Assembly (NCBI GenBank): GCA_035574175.1
Contig: DATLZB010000145.1
Coordinates: 1-40,583 of the forward strand
DNA from: DATLZB01 sp035574175
GTDB lineage: Bacteria; Pseudomonadota; Alphaproteobacteria; Rhizobiales; Hyphomicrobiaceae
Direction: 5' to 3'
DNA: 40,583 nucleotides
Of this stretch, positions 1 to 8,720 are shown piece by piece. The notes under the pieces are model-generated. The model was not told the DNA's origin, did no database searches, and worked only from the letters and a program-made list of their open reading frames with translations. Both the position numbers and the translations under genes were made by a program. Numbering within the stretch: the first letter of the stretch is position 1; the number at the start of each line of letters is the position of its first letter.

Positions 1-200
1 CGCTTGCGCACCTGGAGAATGCCGAGCCCGCCGATACGGATCCGCTCGCCCTTCTTCAGATGCTTGGTGATCATCTCGACCAAGCTCTCGAGCACTTCGC
101 CCGTCTGCTTGCGCGGCAGCTGATGTGCCTCGGCGAGCGCATTGCTCAGGTGGCGTAGTGTGACGGTCGTGGGCTTGGCGCCGTTTGATTTCGTAGACAT
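1..200 (-). CDS. HU-family DNA-binding protein, N-terminal part (cut by window edge)
   Basis: Only about the first 66 residues are in the window; the gene runs off the left edge. Reading from the ATG at 200, the protein has a short polar N-terminus, then a region with the HU/IHF pattern: a helical dimerisation part containing KQTGEVLESLVEMITKHLKK, followed by GERIRIGGLGILQVRKR, where the GLG turn leads into the DNA-binding arms. HU proteins are small dimeric nucleoid proteins that bend DNA. The N-terminal tail before the HU fold is slightly longer than in typical 90-residue HU. A CGGGAA ribosome site lies about 8 bases before the ATG, and a good sigma70-type promoter lies at 231-259. Whether it is a housekeeping HU or a divergent paralogue cannot be told without the C-terminal half. 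Confidence 0.85.
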   Translation of the reverse strand, partial: MSTKSNGAKPTTVTLRHLSNALAEAHQLPRKQTGEVLESLVEMITKHLKKGERIRIGGLGILQVRK

Positions 201-230
201 GAGCTGTTCCCGGTTATTTCAGGTGGGCCT

Positions 231-259
231 GCAATAAGAAGGCATCTTGCGGGTGTCAA
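231..259 (-). promoter_or_regulatory. sigma70-type promoter for the HU-like gene
   Basis: On the minus strand there is a perfect -35 TTGACA (254-259), a 17-base spacer, and TATTGC (231-236, four of six matches to TATAAT). The predicted start of transcription is near 224, leaving a leader of about 24 bases before the ATG at 200. This is seen directly in the sequence; activity is inferred. Confidence 0.6.
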
Positions 260-393
260 CAAGCCCGCTGACCGGCGATGGGTATGCGGATTCATTGCTC
301 GCTGAAAGGGAGACGGGCCCCAGCCGCCAAATCCAGTGTATGCAGTGATACCTTTGCCACGCCGTATGCAATTCGAGAATCCGCGGCCCCACG

Positions 394-2055
394 CTAGTTC
401 GCCCCCTCGAGCAGCCGCCGTGCGATAACTTGTGCCTGGATCTCGGCTGCGCCCTCGAAGATGTTGAGAATCCTGGCATCACAGAGCACCCGCGACACCG
501 GATATTCGACCGCGAACCCGTTGCCTCCGTGGATCTGTACGGCGTTGTCGGCGCTGGTCCAGGCGACCCGTGCGGCGAGTAGCTTGGCCATGCCGGCCTC
601 CAGATCGCAGCGCCGCCCCTCGTCCTTTTCGCGCGCCGCGAAATAGGTGAGCTGTCGCGCGATTTGGATTTCGACCGCCATCATCACGATCTTGTTGGCG
701 ACCCGCGGGAATGCATAGATCGGCTTGCCGAACTGGCGCCGCTCCAGCGCGTAAGCGAGGCTCAAGTCCATCGCCGACTGGGCCACGCCGACGGCCCGCG
801 CCGCGGTTTGGATGCGGGCGGCCTCGAAAGTGTTCATGAGCTGCTTGAAGCCCTGTCCCTCCTTGCCGCCGAGCAATTGAGACACCGGCACCTCGAAGCC
901 GTCGAAGGAGATCTCATACTCTTTCATGCCGCGATAGCCGAGCACTTCGATCTCTCCACCGCTCATGCCTGGCGCGGGGAAAGGATTGTCGTCGCTGCCC
1001 CTCGGCTTCTCCGCGAGCAGCATAGACAGGCCCTTGTATCCCGACTCGTTGGGATCGGTGCGCACGAGCAACGTCATGAGATCGGCTCGCACGGCGTGGG
1101 TGATCCAGGTCTTCTGACCGGTCACTTTGTAGACTTCGCCCCGGCGTACGGCGCGCGTTTTGAGCGAAGCGAGGTCGGAACCGGTGTCGGGCTCTGTGAA
1201 CACTGCCGTTGGCAGGATTTCCCCCGAGGCGATCTTCGGTAGGTACTTCTGTTTCTGTTCCTCGGTGCCATTGTTGAGGATGAGTTCACTGGCGATCTCC
1301 GAACGTGTGCCAAGTGAGCCGACGCCGATGTAGCCGCGCGACAGCTCCTCGGAGACGACGCACATCGCCTCCTTGCCAAGCCCGAGGCCGCCGAAGCTCT
1401 CTGGCATTGACAGCCTGAACACGCCGAGATCGGCGAGTTTGGCGATCACCCCGAGCGGAACGTAGGTGTTCGCAAGGTGCCACCCATGCGCATGGGGAGT
1501 GACCTCCGACTGGGAGAAGCGACGGATCTCCTCGCGCATGGCGGCGTGCGTTTCGTCGAGACCGGCATCGCCGAACGTGCTGGCCCCGGCATGCTCCGCA
1601 ATGAGCGCGGCGAGCCGCGCCTTGGCATCCTCTCGCAGTCCTTGTGAAACCGCCTCCGCCACCGCGTCCTCGAACCGGCGGGCCTCACCACTCCCGACGT
1701 CGAGACTTGCGAGGCGGACGGTTTCGCCAGGGCTCATAGCGATGCCGCCCGCGATCTGAGCGGCGTACTCGGCAAAGCCAATGGCGAGCATCAGCCGTTC
1801 GATCTCGCCGAGGCGACCCGACCGGGCGAGCCGCAAGCCCCAGCCTTTGAGCTGCCGCAGTGCCTCCACGTAGGTGGCGAGCCAAGCGAGACCGTGCGCA
1901 GCGTGTTGGACGGCATCTAGCCCGCCCGCGGCCTTCACCTGCTTCCGCACACCCGCCTTCGCTGCCGCCAAGAGACGCTCGGCAGCGGCCACCACTGCGG
2001 CGAAGCTCTCTCCCTCGCGCCCGAGAGCGTCTGGCATGAGCGGCGCAGTCGGCAT
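394..2055 (-). CDS. mcd: (2S)-methylsuccinyl-CoA dehydrogenase-type acyl-CoA dehydrogenase
   Basis: A 553-residue flavoenzyme. It has an extra N-terminal region of about 150 residues (HGLAWLATYVEALRQLK, then GRLGEIERLML) before a normal acyl-CoA dehydrogenase fold. The fold shows the FAD/substrate signature TAVFTEPDTGSDLASLKT, GQKTWITHA, the RRQFGKPI segment and a C-terminal NIFEGAAEIQAQ with the expected catalytic glutamate near residue 534. The long N-terminus with the GLAW..YVEALRQ segment is typical of Mcd, which oxidises (2S)-methylsuccinyl-CoA to mesaconyl-CoA in the ethylmalonyl-CoA pathway of acetate and C1 assimilation. I chose the ATG at 2055 because GGAGGT lies 8 bases before it; an upstream in-frame start at 2115 would add 20 unlikely residues. 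No other pathway genes are nearby. Another branched-chain acyl-CoA dehydrogenase is the main alternative. Confidence 0.8.
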   Translation of the reverse strand: MPTAPLMPDALGREGESFAAVVAAAERLLAAAKAGVRKQVKAAGGLDAVQHAAHGLAWLATYVEALRQLKGWGLRLARSGRLGEIERLMLAIGFAEYAAQIAGGIAMSPGETVRLASLDVGSGEARRFEDAVAEAVSQGLREDAKARLAALIAEHAGASTFGDAGLDETHAAMREEIRRFSQSEVTPHAHGWHLANTYVPLGVIAKLADLGVFRLSMPESFGGLGLGKEAMCVVSEELSRGYIGVGSLGTRSEIASELILNNGTEEQKQKYLPKIASGEILPTAVFTEPDTGSDLASLKTRAVRRGEVYKVTGQKTWITHAVRADLMTLLVRTDPNESGYKGLSMLLAEKPRGSDDNPFPAPGMSGGEIEVLGYRGMKEYEISFDGFEVPVSQLLGGKEGQGFKQLMNTFEAARIQTAARAVGVAQSAMDLSLAYALERRQFGKPIYAFPRVANKIVMMAVEIQIARQLTYFAAREKDEGRRCDLEAGMAKLLAARVAWTSADNAVQIHGGNGFAVEYPVSRVLCDARILNIFEGAAEIQAQVIARRLLEGAN

Positions 2056-2147
2056 GGCGGCACCTCCGAGCGCTGATGTTGCAGCGCAAGATAGAGCACC
2101 CGATCGGCCGCGCAAGCCAGGAATCGCAACCCTGCAGTGGGTGGGTA

Positions 2148-2822
2148 TCAGTCTCGGCCCTTGTCCCGGCGGATGATCTCCACCGTCGCCTCCTCGATCT
2201 CCGAGCGGTAGGCGGCGTAGCCGGCACTGTCGAATTGGGCTTGCGGCCGAACCTGCCTCAGGCGGCTTAACAGCGATCCCGGCTTCGGCCCCCGCCGCGT
2301 TGTTGCGGCACGTCTCCCTGCCCGCTTTCGCTCGCGTACCGGAGCGGCTTCCGTACTCGCCTCCGCAGGCTCGAGCGAGGGCGGTACGGATGAAGGCGAG
2401 GGCGACGGCTCCAAAGCGGCGAAGCCCTCGTCGGTGACAGAACTTCCGGCGGCCGTCGCGCCGGTGGGGGCGGCTTCCGTGCCTGCGAGGATGGCGCGCT
2501 GAGGCGCCGTGAACGGCGCCTCCGGCAAGTTCGCAACAGGCTCAGCATCGAAATCCGTCAGCCCCGTCTTCGGCGATAGGGCACCAATTGTAGCAAGGGC
2601 TTCCACGATCAGCTTGCGTTGCCGAAACACCGGGTTGTGTTCGAGCGCGGACTCGAGCTTAGCCTGCTCCGCGGCGGTCTCCGGATCCATGGCGGATAAA
2701 GCGGAGGTCCGGCCTTTAAGCAGACGCAGCGCCTGCCAATTGGCGTTGAGCGCCAACAGCGATTCCAGCCGTTCAAGCTCGGCCTGCAGAGCCTCTCGCT
2801 CCTCGGCGATCGTACCGCCCAT
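2148..2822 (-). CDS. Unknown protein: N-terminal coiled coil, basic AT-hook-like C-terminal segment
   Basis: A 224-residue soluble protein I do not recognise. Residues 5-25 and 48-75 are charged helices with heptad-like leucines (EEREALQAELERLESLLAL), probably coiled coil. Residues 95-160 are low-complexity Ala/Pro/Ser/Glu. Residues 163-192 are strongly basic and contain RRGPKPGSLLSRLRQ, resembling the basic DNA-contacting loop of AT-hook or H-NS-like proteins. A short helical tail follows. A nucleic-acid-binding or scaffold role is only a guess. The start at 2822 is preceded by GGGAAGAGG. It lies 92 bases upstream of mcd on the same strand and may be cotranscribed with it. Confidence 0.6.
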   Translation of the reverse strand: MGGTIAEEREALQAELERLESLLALNANWQALRLLKGRTSALSAMDPETAAEQAKLESALEHNPVFRQRKLIVEALATIGALSPKTGLTDFDAEPVANLPEAPFTAPQRAILAGTEAAPTGATAAGSSVTDEGFAALEPSPSPSSVPPSLEPAEASTEAAPVRERKRAGRRAATTRRGPKPGSLLSRLRQVRPQAQFDSAGYAAYRSEIEEATVEIIRRDKGRD

Positions 2823-3033
2823 CGGCCTCTTCCCAGGCTGATCCGTACCGCTCCCAAGAGATAGGTGGCTGTCAGCCCATCGTCCACGCCGTCATGTCGA
2901 GTTAATTACTTGACCCACATGCGGCGACGCGTTACGGCTCGATGAACGGGGCCAACGCGGCCGCCCCGTCAGGCTTCGGGCCCCGTGCGCCCCTCGCCCA
3001 AGCGCCGCTCCGTCGTGTTGCGGAGCGATTGCC

Positions 3034-3852
3034 ATGGGTGACTTTCTCATCTCTGTCGACGAACTGAGAGACCGGACCGGAACGAGCCAAGCTCCTCTGA
3101 TCCTCGACGTGCGCCGCCGCGAGGTGTTCGGCCGATCCGAGCGTATCCTGCCGACCGCGCGCTGGCGTGAGCACACGCGCATCGAAAGTTGGGTCGACTC
3201 CATTCCAGCCGGTACGCCGGTGGTTTGCTATTGCGAGCACGGCCATAACGTCAGCCAGCTTGCCGTTGCCGCACTGAGAGCAAGTGGTATCGATGCGAGA
3301 ACCCTGGCCGGGGGGTTCGAGGCGTGGCGGCAAGCCGGCGGCCCGACCATTCTGAAGGCGGCCCTTCCGGAGCGCGACGAGCAGACACCTTCGCGTTGGG
3401 TCACCCGCATCCGACCAAAGATTGACCGCATCGCATGCCCATGGCTGATCCGCCGCTTCATCGACCGCGAGGCGGTGTTTCTGTTTGTTGAGCCGGCGTA
3501 CGTGATGGAGGTGGCAAACGAGTTTGGTGCCATCGCCTACGACGTGGAGGGCGCTGAGATCACCCATGTGGGGCCGACCTGTACGTTCGACACGCTAATC
3601 GACCGCTTCGGCCTCGCCGATTCGGCGCTTGAGTATTTGCGGCTCATCGTGCGCGGCGCCGATACGGCGCGTTTGGATCTTGTACCCGAGGCAGCCGGCT
3701 TGCTCGCGGTATCGCTCGGCATCTCCGCCGCAGCCGGAGGCAATGACCACGCTGCCGTCGAGCGTGGCATGGAGGTTTATGACGCGCTCTATGCGTGGCG
3801 CAGGCACGCAGCGAGCGAAACCCACAACTGGCCGGCGAGCCGCGCCGCATGA
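3034..3852 (+). CDS. Rhodanese-ChrB fusion, chromate resistance protein
   Basis: A 272-residue two-domain protein. Residues 1-105 are a rhodanese domain (LILDVRRREVFGRS) with an active-site loop VVCYCEHGHNVS, where C67 would carry a persulfide; it ends in GGFEAWRQAGGP, the usual rhodanese close. Residues 120-265 match the ChrB C-terminal domain, with RWVTRIRPKIDRIACPWLIR and FIDREAVFLFVEP. ChrB proteins regulate or assist chromate efflux; the rhodanese part could support sulfur chemistry or handle oxyanion damage. No signal peptide is seen. The ATG at 3034 follows GGAG by 8 bases. The stop overlaps the chrA start (ATGA), so the two are translationally coupled. The catalytic activity of the rhodanese part is inferred from the loop only. 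Confidence 0.88.
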   Translation: MGDFLISVDELRDRTGTSQAPLILDVRRREVFGRSERILPTARWREHTRIESWVDSIPAGTPVVCYCEHGHNVSQLAVAALRASGIDARTLAGGFEAWRQAGGPTILKAALPERDEQTPSRWVTRIRPKIDRIACPWLIRRFIDREAVFLFVEPAYVMEVANEFGAIAYDVEGAEITHVGPTCTFDTLIDRFGLADSALEYLRLIVRGADTARLDLVPEAAGLLAVSLGISAAAGGNDHAAVERGMEVYDALYAWRRHAASETHNWPASRAA

Positions 3853-5174
3853 ACGAGGCGAGCCAGCAGGAGGCCGCTGCGACATCGGCCGCGCCGACGT
3901 TCGCGGAGGCGCTGCGCGTGTGGGTCAAGATCGGCGTGCTCTCATTCGGGGGTCCCGCTGGTCAGATCGCGCTCATGCACCGCGTCCTTGTCGATGAGAA
4001 GAAGTGGATCGACGAGCAGCGCTTCCTCGCTGCACTCAACTTCTGCATGCTGCTTCCCGGGCCGGAGGCGACCCAACTTGCCACCTACGTTGGCTGGCGC
4101 CTGCACGGGGTGAAGGGCGGTGCGGCCGCTGGCCTTCTCTTTGTGATGCCGGGCGCGCTGGTGATCCTGGCGCTGTCAATGCTTTATGGCGCCTTCGGCA
4201 ATCTGCCGCTGGTCGAAGGGCTGTTCGTCGGCATTAAGGCCGCCGTGCTGGCCATCGTCATGGAGGCGCTGCTCAGAATCTCGCGGCGCGCGCTGAAGTC
4301 GCCGTTCGACTGGACCATCGCGGGCGCCGCCTTCGTCGCCATCTTCTTCCTTGCCGTGCCATTCCCCCTTGTGGTGCTGGCCGCCGCTCTCGCCGGCATG
4401 CTGGGTTCTACGCGCCTTAACCAGAGTGAGCGGCCCGGCGTGCGGTCCCAATCTTCCCCAGTATCCGCTGCCGCCACGCTGCGCACGATCGGCATTTGGC
4501 TCGCCATGTGGTTCCTTCCGCTGCTCGCCCTTGTCCATGCGCTCCCCGATCGGCCGGTGCTCGGCGACATGGCCGTCCTCTACTCAAAGCTCGCGGTGGT
4601 AACCTTCGGTGGGGCCTATGCGGTGCTCACCTACATCGCAGATCAGGCTGTCAATACATACGGCTGGCTTGAACCCGGCGAGATGGTCGATGGACTGGGC
4701 CTCGCCGAGACTACGCCGGGGCCCTTGATCCTGGTAAATGCCTTCGTCGCCTACCTCGGCGCCTTGCGATCCGTCGAAGAGGGGGGCTCCATGGTGACGG
4801 GCGTGCTCGGCTGGGCCGTTGCCTTGTGGGCGACGTTTGCGCCTTGCTTCCTCTGGATCTTTGCGGGTGCCCCCTACATCGACCGCCTCAATGCCCAACC
4901 GCTTCTCAAGGGCGCGCTCGGAGCCATCACCGCCGCCGTCGTCGGCGTCATCCTGAACTTGACCATCTGGTTCGCCCTTAATGTGCTGTTTGCCGCGGTC
5001 AGCGAACGCCACGTCGGGCTGCTGCGACTCTATATTCCCGACCCGGAGACGCTGGTGTGGCCGGCGCTTGCCCTTTCAGCAGTGGCCTTCTTCCTGCTGC
5101 TCGTGCTCCGCCGCGGCATCATTACGACCCTCGCGCTATGCGGAGCGCTGGCATTCGGCTGGACGCTGCTCTAG
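3849..5174 (+). CDS. chrA: Chromate transporter ChrA (two-domain form)
   Basis: A 441-residue inner-membrane protein with two homologous CHR domains, the long-chain ChrA layout. The first half has KIGVLSFGGPAGQIALMHR and FCMLLPGPEATQLATYVGW; the second half repeats the pattern with KLAVVTFGGAYAVLTYIADQ and LGLAETTPGPLILVNAF. Around ten hydrophobic segments are present. The family exports chromate, probably driven by the proton motive force; some members may carry other oxyanions such as sulfate. The ATG at 3849 overlaps the stop of the rhodanese-ChrB gene by four bases; an upstream in-frame start at 3795 lies inside that gene and is unlikely. It ends three bases before the convergent corA-like gene. 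Confidence 0.93.
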   Translation: MNEASQQEAAATSAAPTFAEALRVWVKIGVLSFGGPAGQIALMHRVLVDEKKWIDEQRFLAALNFCMLLPGPEATQLATYVGWRLHGVKGGAAAGLLFVMPGALVILALSMLYGAFGNLPLVEGLFVGIKAAVLAIVMEALLRISRRALKSPFDWTIAGAAFVAIFFLAVPFPLVVLAAALAGMLGSTRLNQSERPGVRSQSSPVSAAATLRTIGIWLAMWFLPLLALVHALPDRPVLGDMAVLYSKLAVVTFGGAYAVLTYIADQAVNTYGWLEPGEMVDGLGLAETTPGPLILVNAFVAYLGALRSVEEGGSMVTGVLGWAVALWATFAPCFLWIFAGAPYIDRLNAQPLLKGALGAITAAVVGVILNLTIWFALNVLFAAVSERHVGLLRLYIPDPETLVWPALALSAVAFFLLLVLRRGIITTLALCGALAFGWTLL

Positions 5175-5177
5175 CGG

Positions 5178-6149
5178 CTAGAGCCAGCCTTTTCTGCGGA
5201 AGTACAGGTAAGGCAGCAGCGCCGAGAGCACCATCAAGCCGAGCGCCATCGGGTATCCCCATACCCAGTCGAGCTCGGGCATGTGGTGGAAGTTCATGCC
5301 GTAGATGGAGGCGATCAAGGTTGGCGGCAGGAGGATCACGGCGACGACCGAGAACAGTTTGATGATCTGGTTCTGCTCGATCGACACCATGCCGAGCGAT
5401 GCATCGAGCATGAACGTGATGCGCGCGTTGAGATAGCTGGCATGGTCGCTGAGCGACTGCACGTCCTTGTCCTCAGTCCTGATGCGCTGGCGCAGCGCGT
5501 CGGGCTCGTTGCGCTGCTGCGCGATCTGATAGAGATACGTCAGCAGGCGACCGAGCGACAGCAGGCTCTCGCGCAGGCGTGACGTGATCTCACCTACCCT
5601 GCCGATCTGCCTCAGGATCACGTCGAAGCGAGCGGTCCGCGTGCGCGATCCACCTCGAATGTCGAAGATGACCTGGGCCAGCTTTTCCGTCTCCGATTGC
5701 AGCCGTTCGACCAGGTCAGCCTCCCGATCAATGATCGTCTCCAGGAGCCCGAGCAGCACCGCCATCGGTGTGCTGCACACGATGTCGCCCTTCTGCGCCC
5801 TTGTCAGGAAGAGCTGGAACGACCTGGGCTCGGCGTAGCGGACCGTGATGAGTTGCTTCTCTGCCAGGATGAACGTGATCGCGGTTGCCTGTGGGTCGGG
5901 CAGGTCGACGTGATAGAGGATGGTGGCGGTCATAAAATGCGCCCCCTTCTCCTGGTAAAGTCTGCTCGAGACCTCGATTTCCGACATCTCCTCGCGGGTG
6001 GGGACCTGAAGTCCCACCAGCTTCTCGATGGCGCGCTCTTCCTCCCCGCTTGGATTGACGAGGTCGATCCATACCGCACCGCCCGCGTCCCCGTCGGCGC
6101 CGCCCTGTCTGACCAGGGTCTGCCCCTCCACTGCGTAGATCGTGAGCAT
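5178..6149 (-). CDS. corA: CorA-family magnesium/divalent metal channel
   Basis: A 323-residue protein. The N-terminal 250 residues form the large cytosolic domain with long charged helices (TSRLRESLLSLGRLLTYLYQ, then LSDHASYLNARITFMLDASLG). The C-terminus has two membrane helices separated by the family signature YGMNFHHMPELDW, with GMN at about 284-286, followed by a short basic tail FRRKGWL. GMN at the pore mouth is diagnostic for CorA-type channels that admit Mg2+ and sometimes Co2+ or Ni2+. It is close in style to the subgroup that includes ZntB, but GMN is kept rather than replaced. It is convergent with chrA, with no room for a separate terminator, and has no functional link to its neighbours that I can see. 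Confidence 0.92.
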   Translation of the reverse strand: MLTIYAVEGQTLVRQGGADGDAGGAVWIDLVNPSGEEERAIEKLVGLQVPTREEMSEIEVSSRLYQEKGAHFMTATILYHVDLPDPQATAITFILAEKQLITVRYAEPRSFQLFLTRAQKGDIVCSTPMAVLLGLLETIIDREADLVERLQSETEKLAQVIFDIRGGSRTRTARFDVILRQIGRVGEITSRLRESLLSLGRLLTYLYQIAQQRNEPDALRQRIRTEDKDVQSLSDHASYLNARITFMLDASLGMVSIEQNQIIKLFSVVAVILLPPTLIASIYGMNFHHMPELDWVWGYPMALGLMVLSALLPYLYFRRKGWL

Positions 6150-6366
6150 TGAACTGAGCCTCGCGCGCCCTTCCGAGGGATCAATACACCAGCAACGGCG
6201 CTGTGCCAGCCCGCCGACCTGCGACTTCCTTCCGTTAGAAGGGCCCGAAGGGTAGCGCGCTGTTGCCGATACGACGCAGGGGCGCCCTTCGGATGCGGAC
6301 CCGCCGTGTCATCCCAGCCCTGCTGTGCTCTAATATCGGTTGTGGAAGTGCGTGCTGGGGTGGGAC

Positions 6367-7596
6367 ATGTTGGTGGGCGTCCGTATCTTCATTGCTCTGG
6401 TGTTCTTCGTCATCGGCCTGTCGTTCCTCGCCACCACCGGGGCATTGGTTTACGAGTTCTGGGACACGGACTGGCTGGCGCTTGCCACCTTCTACAGCCA
6501 TCTGTTCGTATTCTTTCCAATCTTCGGCATTGTGACTTTGGTCGGGTTTTACGCCCCGGCATGCGCCTTTCTCGACATGTACTGGCGGCATGTGCCCCTC
6601 GGCCGGCTGCGCTTCGTCGTGGGCTTCCTGACGGTGGCGCTCTTATCCTTCATCATCGCTCAACAGATGAGGGCCGGCCCCGAGCGGTCCGTGTTCGAGG
6701 TCAAGCCCGAGGTGCTCGCCGCCGACAAGGGCGAACCCGCCGGTTGCGCGGACCAGGCGATTTGCCAGCGCATGCCGGTTCTCGCTGCCGTCAAGAACGT
6801 ACGCCGGGTGAGCCAGTCCCGCATCGGACTTTCCGATCTCGCCCGAAACTGCACGCCCGACCCTCTCAAAGGTGCGGGAACGGGCTCGCTCGAGCAGCCG
6901 CGTTATTGCTTCGCCTCGACGCCGCTACCGGCCGGGGAAGGTCAGGCGAGCAAACTCAGGCTCTCCACCGACGCGGAGTGTTGTCGCGCGCAAAAGCAGC
7001 TCGTCTCGGCCGTCAACGCCATGTACGACGACCCGGCCCGACGATCGCTGACCGGGCTCGTTCACAACTGGACCTTGCCGTTCAAAGTCTTCTTCATGCT
7101 GATGCTGTTGACCATCAGCTTCATGCTGGCATTCCGCCGCAGGTCACTCGAGCACCATTACGGGCCGTACCTCGACGGCATCGAGCGGGGCGTGCTGATC
7201 GGCGCTGCAGCCATGGTCATCTTCCCCATTATGACCCACGCCTTCCTGCAGTCGGCTGCACTGCTCTACGGAGCCGGCCCCATCGGCGGCTTCCGCGCCA
7301 GCGCACCGCTCTTCAGCCTGGCCTTCGGCGCCTGGGCGCTCCTGTTGCTCTTCTACTTCTACGGCCGCCGCGACAAGGAGATCCAAGGACTTGCTCGCAT
7401 TGGCGGCGTAATCGGCGGAGCTGTCGCCATCGTCAAGTACGAGCAGATCATCGACTTCCTGGTCCGACTGATCGGATCGGGAGCCGGTTATGTCAGTCTT
7501 ACGGTTCTTACGCTCATCGCCGTTGTGGCGATCCTCGTGCTGGTGCGCAAGACGACGCGTGAGGCAGCACGCGCCCCTCGCGATGCAGCGCTCTGA
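6367..7596 (+). CDS. Unknown polytopic membrane protein with a cysteine-containing external loop
   Basis: A 409-residue protein I do not recognise. Hydrophobic segments lie at roughly residues 4-28, 44-68, 82-100, 238-257, 274-300, 314-332, 345-370 and 377-394. Between segments three and four, residues 100-235 form a hydrophilic loop containing six cysteines (GCADQAIC, NC, YC and ECC). That suggests a folded, disulfide-bonded periplasmic domain, though the topology is inferred. The ATG at 6367 is preceded by GGGGTGGG at good spacing; an alternative in-frame start at 6340 adds nine residues. It is flanked by corA (divergent) and an HTH regulator. I see no metal or heme motif that names a function. 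Confidence 0.7.
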   Translation: MLVGVRIFIALVFFVIGLSFLATTGALVYEFWDTDWLALATFYSHLFVFFPIFGIVTLVGFYAPACAFLDMYWRHVPLGRLRFVVGFLTVALLSFIIAQQMRAGPERSVFEVKPEVLAADKGEPAGCADQAICQRMPVLAAVKNVRRVSQSRIGLSDLARNCTPDPLKGAGTGSLEQPRYCFASTPLPAGEGQASKLRLSTDAECCRAQKQLVSAVNAMYDDPARRSLTGLVHNWTLPFKVFFMLMLLTISFMLAFRRRSLEHHYGPYLDGIERGVLIGAAAMVIFPIMTHAFLQSAALLYGAGPIGGFRASAPLFSLAFGAWALLLLFYFYGRRDKEIQGLARIGGVIGGAVAIVKYEQIIDFLVRLIGSGAGYVSLTVLTLIAVVAILVLVRKTTREAARAPRDAAL

Positions 7597-7940
7597 AGGC
7601 GGCCAGTAACGATCCCCGTTCCTGAGGTGAAACGCGAACGCCCGCCTGTCACTGCCAGGCAGGCGGACGCCCGCGCCCCGCTCGACGGCCCCGCGGGGAT
7701 GAGGAGGTGAGGATGGAGCCGCCGGCGAAGAGAGTTCTTCCGACCGGCCCCCAGGCGGGTTCCATCGCGCCCGGGCCGACGACCGACGAGCGAGTGTGCC
7801 CGGCATGGTCGGGAAAGTGGAGGCGCGTGGCCGGTAACCTCCGGACGGGAGGCGCAATCGTCGGCTGCGCCTGGCTCATTTGGGACAAGCACCGGAGTTT
7901 TGCGGTAAGTTCCGGGCGCGAAAGAGGGGAGGTGAACGCC
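7597..7940 (+). other. Gene-free stretch before the HTH regulator, with one hairpin
   Basis: This 344-base interval holds an inverted repeat CCGCCTG / CAGGCGG at 7642-7666 (7-base stem, 11-base loop) that could end the upstream membrane-protein transcript, though no T-run follows. An open frame runs through 7707-7940 into the regulator, but its residues look random, and the strong ribosome site directly before 7941 argues it is not translated. No clear promoter was found. Confidence 0.5.
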
Positions 7941-8720
7941 ATGGCCGCAACCGAGCGCAACGGCGCCCTGGCCCGTATAAAAACGGCGATGATCGAGAAG
8001 AAGATGACGCAGGCCGAACTTGCCGACGCTGCCGATTGTCACGAAAAAACGATCCAGAATCTCCTCAACGGTCGGCAAGTTCGCGACCAGACCTTGTTCG
8101 ATGTCTGCATGGTGCTGGGGCTTGACTTCGACGAAATAAAGCTCGCCTGGGAAGGTCAGGCCGGCCGCGACGAGCCCGGTCGCCCCGGCGCATCGAAGAA
8201 CGTGGCGCCCCTCTACATGGGGGCCTACACGCGCGCCGCCGTCGACCATTACATCGGCAGCTATCTGACCCTTCGGCCGTCCTTCACCTCTCCGGGCGCC
8301 ATCGTCGCTTATCGCACCGATATTACCTGGGACGAGGAGTGGCCGAGCCTTTTGTTTGAGGAGCGGGAGCGGCTCGACGCTCCCTACTCGCATCGAGGCC
8401 GGCTTTACGTTCCCGCCTCGTCGATGTTCATCCACCTCGTTTCACTGACCAAGGGCGCGATGCGCATGGTGACCGTCTCGCAGCTCGACCAAGCCGGCCT
8501 GATGCGGGGCATCATCGCGACGCTCAATAAACAGCGTGCGCTCTTCGTCCCGGTCGGCGCACCCATCGTCTACGTTCGCAAGGAGAGTTTTGCAGGTACC
8601 GCCTTCGGCGAGGTGAAAAACGGAGCCCGCGCCTATTCCGAATACCAGCAGCTGTTGGTCGAGACCATCGACGCAGGTTACGCGCGCCTGGTGAGCGCGG
8701 TCATCGACAGGGAGTGTTAG
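7941..8720 (+). CDS. XRE-type HTH regulator with an unknown C-terminal domain
   Basis: A 259-residue protein. Residues 8-62 are a Cro/C1-type helix-turn-helix: IKTAMIEKKMTQAELADAAD followed by CHEKTIQNLLNGRQVRDQTL. The remaining 190 residues form an acidic/aromatic globular region (YTRAAVDHYIGSYLTLRPSF, ITWDEEWPSLLFEERERLD, RGRLYVPASSMFIHLVSLTK) that I do not recognise. The shape, a DNA-binding head plus a compact sensor-like domain, suggests a ligand- or partner-responsive regulator, but the signal is unknown. The ATG at 7941 is chosen because GAGGGGAGGTG lies immediately upstream; an in-frame start at 7707 would add 78 unlikely residues. The next gene on the same strand is a cell-wall amidase, a possible but unproven target. 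Confidence 0.8.
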   Translation: MAATERNGALARIKTAMIEKKMTQAELADAADCHEKTIQNLLNGRQVRDQTLFDVCMVLGLDFDEIKLAWEGQAGRDEPGRPGASKNVAPLYMGAYTRAAVDHYIGSYLTLRPSFTSPGAIVAYRTDITWDEEWPSLLFEERERLDAPYSHRGRLYVPASSMFIHLVSLTKGAMRMVTVSQLDQAGLMRGIIATLNKQRALFVPVGAPIVYVRKESFAGTAFGEVKNGARAYSEYQQLLVETIDAGYARLVSAVIDREC

